NCBI RefSeq assembly: GCF_000315625.1
Contig: NW_005434440.1
Span: forward strand, 1 to 55,619
Length of the DNA stretch: 55,619 nt
Origin: Guillardia theta CCMP2712
Lineage: Eukaryota > Cryptophyceae > Pyrenomonadales > Geminigeraceae
Direction of reading: 5' to 3'
In this document: piece by piece, positions 52,175 through 55,619 of the stretch
How the letters are laid out: the number at the start of each line of letters is the position of its first letter
Numbering within the stretch: the stretch's first letter is position 1
Translations under genes and position numbers: made by a program
The notes under the pieces: generated by a model
Database searches by the model: none
The model's input: only the letters and a program-made list of their open reading frames with translations
What the model was told of the DNA's origin: nothing

Positions 52175-55100
52175 GAAGCAGGAGGAGGAGGAGAGGGCAG
52201 GTGGGACAGTGGGCACCAGGGCGTGGTGGAATCAAGCAGAAAGAGACAAGAAGGTGAGAAAAAGAATGACAAAGAAAATCCAAAAAACAGAAAAATACAA
52301 ACATTCGACTTGATAGGGGAGATCCCCTGGAGTCTACGGGAAAACAATAGAGAGTACGGAGCAGCGGCGCTGCTCAACTCAGGAGAAGATGGATTTCTCT
52401 CTGAGGACGTTATGGAGGCATTAATCGTTGAGGTAAACCGAAATTTAGAACCAGCGGAAGACAGATTTCAAATAGCATGGCTCCAAGGCACGAGGTATGC
52501 CAGCGAGCAAACTAGAAACCAATTTGGGCTGCAGAGAGGGACCATTGTTCTCCCGAGAATAGTAGCGGGTTTGAGAGATCAGGAGGGAAGGGCAAGGAGA
52601 GCAAAGCGACTGTTAGCCGGAGCAGATCAACCATTATTATTCCCATGCGTAGAAAACGGCAATCATTGGATCCTAATCGTGGCAGATGTCAACACAAAAA
52701 GAATACACATCGTCGACTCGCTCAACACGGCCGGGGAGAGAGACCTGGGGACAGTCAGAAGTCAAAGGGATGCACAGTTTCAATTGGGGGGCGCACAGCG
52801 AATGGACCTAGCATCACTCGTGGCGACGATCATCACCGAGGCAATTAGCGACCAACAAGAACAAGACGACAAGGCATGGAGGGCATGTGTGTCAACGGGA
52901 CTGCAACAAACGGACGGCTACAACTGCGGAATTTTTGTACTACTGCATCTGCTACTGATCGCAAAGACACGAAAGCAGACGCAACAACACGATATCTTCA
53001 ACATAGGTAGGCAACAAGGCGTCCCGCCACACCAACAATGGCTCGTGAGAACAAGGCACCTGCTGCTGGATGGGCTCTGGGGAGGGGGTCTAGAACAAGT
53101 TCACATGCGAGAAACGATCCAATGCATCTGCAGAGCGTTACAACACGCGCAAGAAACAGGCTACAAGGAATGGCAAGCAGCAAAGCTCACCATGGAACGT
53201 AGACCTAACCAGATGGAAAGGCGAGAGAATGGCCAAAAACGCGCAGGCGAGCTTCAGATGACCCAGGTAGCCGAAGATGCATGGCTAGAGGAGAGATGGA
53301 AAGACGGAGCGGCCCTGCAAATACCAGACAGGTCAGCACAGGGGGACATCCTGCCATACCCCCCTCCACCACCTCCCGCCCCATGCCCCGTCTCTCCACT
53401 CCAGCCACCTTCCCCCCCACCAGACATGCACGCAGAGACAAACTCGAAGCACGACAAGGAGACTAGGGGGGAGGAGGAGCCATCAGCCCCAACGAAGATG
53501 CAAGAGAGGTACGCGTCCCACCTTCAATGGGCATCGGAGGCGGAGGAGCAAATCCTAACAGCAAGCAGCAACGCACACGAGGCTACCACCGATAGGTCAG
53601 TGCACTCAGCATGGGTGGAAACCCACAAGAAGGACAACGCGCCAGGCAACATCATCTCTCAAAATGTCAATGGATGCAGTCAATTCGTGCTGAAACACAT
53701 CCTGGCATATTTGATTGAGAAGTATCATCCATCTATTGTCATGTTGCAGGAAGTCAGGGTGGGGCGTGGTAAGAAAAAGGAAACAGATCTCCGAATGATG
53801 ATCAAGAAAGAATGGGGATGTTACCGAATGTTTATGACCAAGGGTACAGGGTTTGGGAGAAAGGGTAAGAGTGATCTACGCCTTGTGATACTGGCGCATG
53901 CTGACCTTCTCCCGCGCCCCCCCTCCTCGCCAAATGGTACAGCATTGGAGGGGGCACACAGACAAAAAATACAAGTTTTACAGATCTCACGAAAAAAAGA
54001 AAACATACTTTTGTGTAACATTCATATGCCAGTGGCGACGGAGGAGGGGGAACAAGACAGCATGTGGAAGGCGCTAAGCCAGATGCTCAAGCCAGACCCA
54101 AACATCAAGCTCATCATCATCGGAGGCGACTTCAATGCATCTCGACAACATCCAGAGATCCCCATGAGAATAGGATACGGAAGCAATTCGAGTGTACACC
54201 GTGCAGATGAGAAAATGGAGCAAGTCTTAAATGAGCTTGGGCGAGTCCAGACAGTCACCTGCGAGAAGATGTGCAGAAGCAGCACACACTTCACCTTCTC
54301 CACATGGTACAAGCAGGGTCACCACCAAGCGAAATTGGATCATATCTTTGCTTTCCATCATCCATCTCGCACAGTAAGCCTGATATCGCAGACCGCAGAA
54401 GACTGCATCATAGGAGCTGCCGTCGACCACAGAGCACTCGTAGTGAATGTGAGCTCGCTCGATGCTGAGGGGGAGCAAGCCATCCCAAAGATTGAAATTC
54501 TCCCGCAAAGGAGAGATCGAGAAGCAATTCCTCGACGAAAGAAAAGGGTGGTCGAGATGGACAAGTTATCAGGAAGATTAGGTGTAGAATGGGCAATAGC
54601 ACTGGATGAGAAGATAACAGCGGCAAAAGCCCTACACCAAGACTTGGACATTCTCGAACTGATAACAACAGCCCTCCCCACCAAGGAAATCCCCCTACGA
54701 GGCTCAGGCGGTAAACGACATGCATCTAAGATTCAGATGGATCTGAAACGGAAACTCAAGCAGCTTCAAAGGGATCTGAGAAGCGCATCAGAAATTCCCG
54801 ACTTTATTGATCGGGCACACAAGGAGTCAAGCTTACACGCAGAAATAAGAGAGACAATGACCAAATTCAAAGAGATCTGCGCAGCACAGGACCAAGAGAT
54901 ATTTCTGAAAACTTGCGACGAACGAAGAAGACGCTTGGGGACGATAGGGAGTAAAGAGTCTCAAAATGCAATGGGCAAGAAGTCAGACTTTAAGCCCAAA
55001 GCCCCAATGCTGAGTCAACTGTCAGAGAAGTGCCACCCAAATACAATCGAACTTACGTCATGGAGGGATCTCCAGCCAGCGCTGCAACAGCCGGAGACAG

Positions 55101-55619
55101 CATATCTTCAAGAACTGAACCCGTTAATCGAAACATTCTTACAAAGCAGCTCCAAAGAATCAAGCAAAACCTTTTGGAATGCAAGACATCAAACCATGCT
55201 ACACGTCGAGACTCTCGGGGCGAGAAACCAGGCACCACAAAAGATGTGCATAACTCTGGCGCCTGCACACGCGATCGTACCCATCATCCGAGGACTGATC
55301 ACCCGGGGGCAGCCAGGAGGGTGGCGCTTAGTAGGATACAAAAACATCGAGCAATTCATCCCCATGAGATTGGCAAGAGACCTCGAAGATGAAACCCACA
55401 CGGCAACCTTCTTTGCAGTGAACGGCTGTACATTGAACGGAACATGCGCACGGGCTGAATGTCAAACAAAGGGAAGAATGATTCCGCTGTACGACAGACG
55501 TCAGGAAAACAAAGAACCAAAGATCCTCTTCTTCTGCAAAAGCTGTCAATTATTCACTTCCATCAAACCACCGGACTTCGACCCCCCAGATCAAATCAAT
55601 CAATATCAGACCAGGAGAT
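52172..55619 (+). CDS. Retroelement ORF2, N-terminal part: Ulp1-type protease plus EEP/AP endonuclease (partial, 1149 codons)
   Basis: The frame starts at ATG 52172 and has no stop to the window end. Residues about 150-270 form a C48/Ulp1-like cysteine protease: NHWILIV (His165), IVDS (Asp182) and QTDGYNCGIFVLLHL (Gln246, Cys252), the family's H-D-Q-C set. A Pro-rich linker (about 390-415) follows. Residues about 493-760 are an exonuclease-endonuclease-phosphatase domain: SQNVNG, LQEVRVG (Glu527), CNIHMP, IIIGGDFNAS (Asp653, Asn655), KLDHIF and AAVDHRALV (His753). This is the AP-endonuclease type that nicks target DNA in non-LTR retrotransposons. After a basic helical region, a cysteine cluster (GCTLNGTCARAEC ... 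FFCKSC) near codons 1085-1130 may bind zinc. Reverse transcriptase motifs would be expected beyond 55619. No frame damage is seen, so the copy may be intact. Confidence 0.85.
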   Translation, partial: MEAGGGGEGRWDSGHQGVVESSRKRQEGEKKNDKENPKNRKIQTFDLIGEIPWSLRENNREYGAAALLNSGEDGFLSEDVMEALIVEVNRNLEPAEDRFQIAWLQGTRYASEQTRNQFGLQRGTIVLPRIVAGLRDQEGRARRAKRLLAGADQPLLFPCVENGNHWILIVADVNTKRIHIVDSLNTAGERDLGTVRSQRDAQFQLGGAQRMDLASLVATIITEAISDQQEQDDKAWRACVSTGLQQTDGYNCGIFVLLHLLLIAKTRKQTQQHDIFNIGRQQGVPPHQQWLVRTRHLLLDGLWGGGLEQVHMRETIQCICRALQHAQETGYKEWQAAKLTMERRPNQMERRENGQKRAGELQMTQVAEDAWLEERWKDGAALQIPDRSAQGDILPYPPPPPPAPCPVSPLQPPSPPPDMHAETNSKHDKETRGEEEPSAPTKMQERYASHLQWASEAEEQILTASSNAHEATTDRSVHSAWVETHKKDNAPGNIISQNVNGCSQFVLKHILAYLIEKYHPSIVMLQEVRVGRGKKKETDLRMMIKKEWGCYRMFMTKGTGFGRKGKSDLRLVILAHADLLPRPPSSPNGTALEGAHRQKIQVLQISRKKENILLCNIHMPVATEEGEQDSMWKALSQMLKPDPNIKLIIIGGDFNASRQHPEIPMRIGYGSNSSVHRADEKMEQVLNELGRVQTVTCEKMCRSSTHFTFSTWYKQGHHQAKLDHIFAFHHPSRTVSLISQTAEDCIIGAAVDHRALVVNVSSLDAEGEQAIPKIEILPQRRDREAIPRRKKRVVEMDKLSGRLGVEWAIALDEKITAAKALHQDLDILELITTALPTKEIPLRGSGGKRHASKIQMDLKRKLKQLQRDLRSASEIPDFIDRAHKESSLHAEIRETMTKFKEICAAQDQEIFLKTCDERRRRLGTIGSKESQNAMGKKSDFKPKAPMLSQLSEKCHPNTIELTSWRDLQPALQQPETAYLQELNPLIETFLQSSSKESSKTFWNARHQTMLHVETLGARNQAPQKMCITLAPAHAIVPIIRGLITRGQPGGWRLVGYKNIEQFIPMRLARDLEDETHTATFFAVNGCTLNGTCARAECQTKGRMIPLYDRRQENKEPKILFFCKSCQLFTSIKPPDFDPPDQINQYQTRR

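Larger units (their letters stand above)
49803..55619 (+). mobile_element. Retroelement-like region with telomere-type repeats, ORF1 and ORF2 (3' end outside window)
   Basis: The element body is inferred from two coupled ORFs: ORF1 with RRM-like parts and ORF2 with Ulp1 protease plus apurinic-type endonuclease. These are typical of non-LTR (LINE-type) retrotransposons, although no reverse transcriptase lies within the window. The 570 bp upstream carry three short TTTAGGG arrays, repeated GCGCCGGTTATT motifs and a perfect inverted repeat. The 5' boundary is not certain: I set it at the first TTTAGGG array, but the element could begin nearer 50333. No target-site duplication can be checked because the 3' end is missing. 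Confidence 0.65.

Noticed and set aside
53205-54725. Minus-strand ORFs of 66-108 codons under ORF2
   Set aside because: They are shadows of the 1149-codon ORF2, whose protease and endonuclease motifs are clear.

Overview
The window looks like nuclear DNA of a unicellular eukaryote, most likely an alga. The evidence is very short GT-AG introns (39-57 nt, with some of about 105 nt), branch-point-like TGAC/TGAT motifs just upstream of the 3' splice sites, TTTAGGG telomere-type repeats, multidomain signalling proteins and giant secreted adhesin-like proteins. A cryptophyte of the Guillardia type is my best guess. That is inference from style; no sequence here proves the species.

Layout. 0-2.1 kb: low-complexity purine-rich DNA, then a minus-strand GT90/CAP10-type glycosyltransferase (929-2110) whose start abuts a 29-bp minisatellite. 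2.1-4.2 kb: intergenic DNA with a three-copy GTGGGGGCAGTT hairpin and two tiny upstream ORFs. 4.2-38.0 kb: one giant plus-strand gene. Five very long open frames join through four introns of 47-50 nt, with reading frame preserved at every junction, into one protein of 11,193 residues. It has a secretory N-terminus, thousands of residues of NP-motif beta repeats, an EGF-like module, a histidine-rich stretch, FN3 repeats, an EPTP/EAR-like propeller, more FN3, a long IPT/TIG array, a REJ/GAIN-like region and a C-terminal LysM-like module. No C-terminal membrane anchor is visible.

38.1-45.8 kb (minus strand): a Roco-GTPase-like terminal exon, a TKL kinase-RING protein, and a coiled-coil/kinase/coiled-coil/PARP fusion. 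The last two share an exon (DWLTQC motif) and the same upstream AG|AAT|GTAAGT splice context. Upstream of the PARP-kinase lies the most unusual object: about 15 tandem units (12 spaced 106-109 bp) in which a 3' splice site and a GTAAGT 5' splice site are separated by only 3 nt (once 6 nt). The 3-nt 'exons' vary between units while the splice signals and an AG-free zone are kept.

45.8-49.8 kb: two coding-size minisatellites (48-bp and 27-bp units) fused to a plausible plus-strand coding region ending at 48967. 49.8-55.6 kb: short TTTAGGG arrays, a perfect 17-bp inverted repeat and 19-bp repeats precede a retroelement-like pair of ORFs. ORF1 (599 aa, RRM-like) overlaps ORF2 through TAATG. ORF2 is open to the window end (1149 codons) and carries a Ulp1-type cysteine protease plus an AP-endonuclease-like EEP domain. 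The reverse transcriptase, if present, lies beyond the window.
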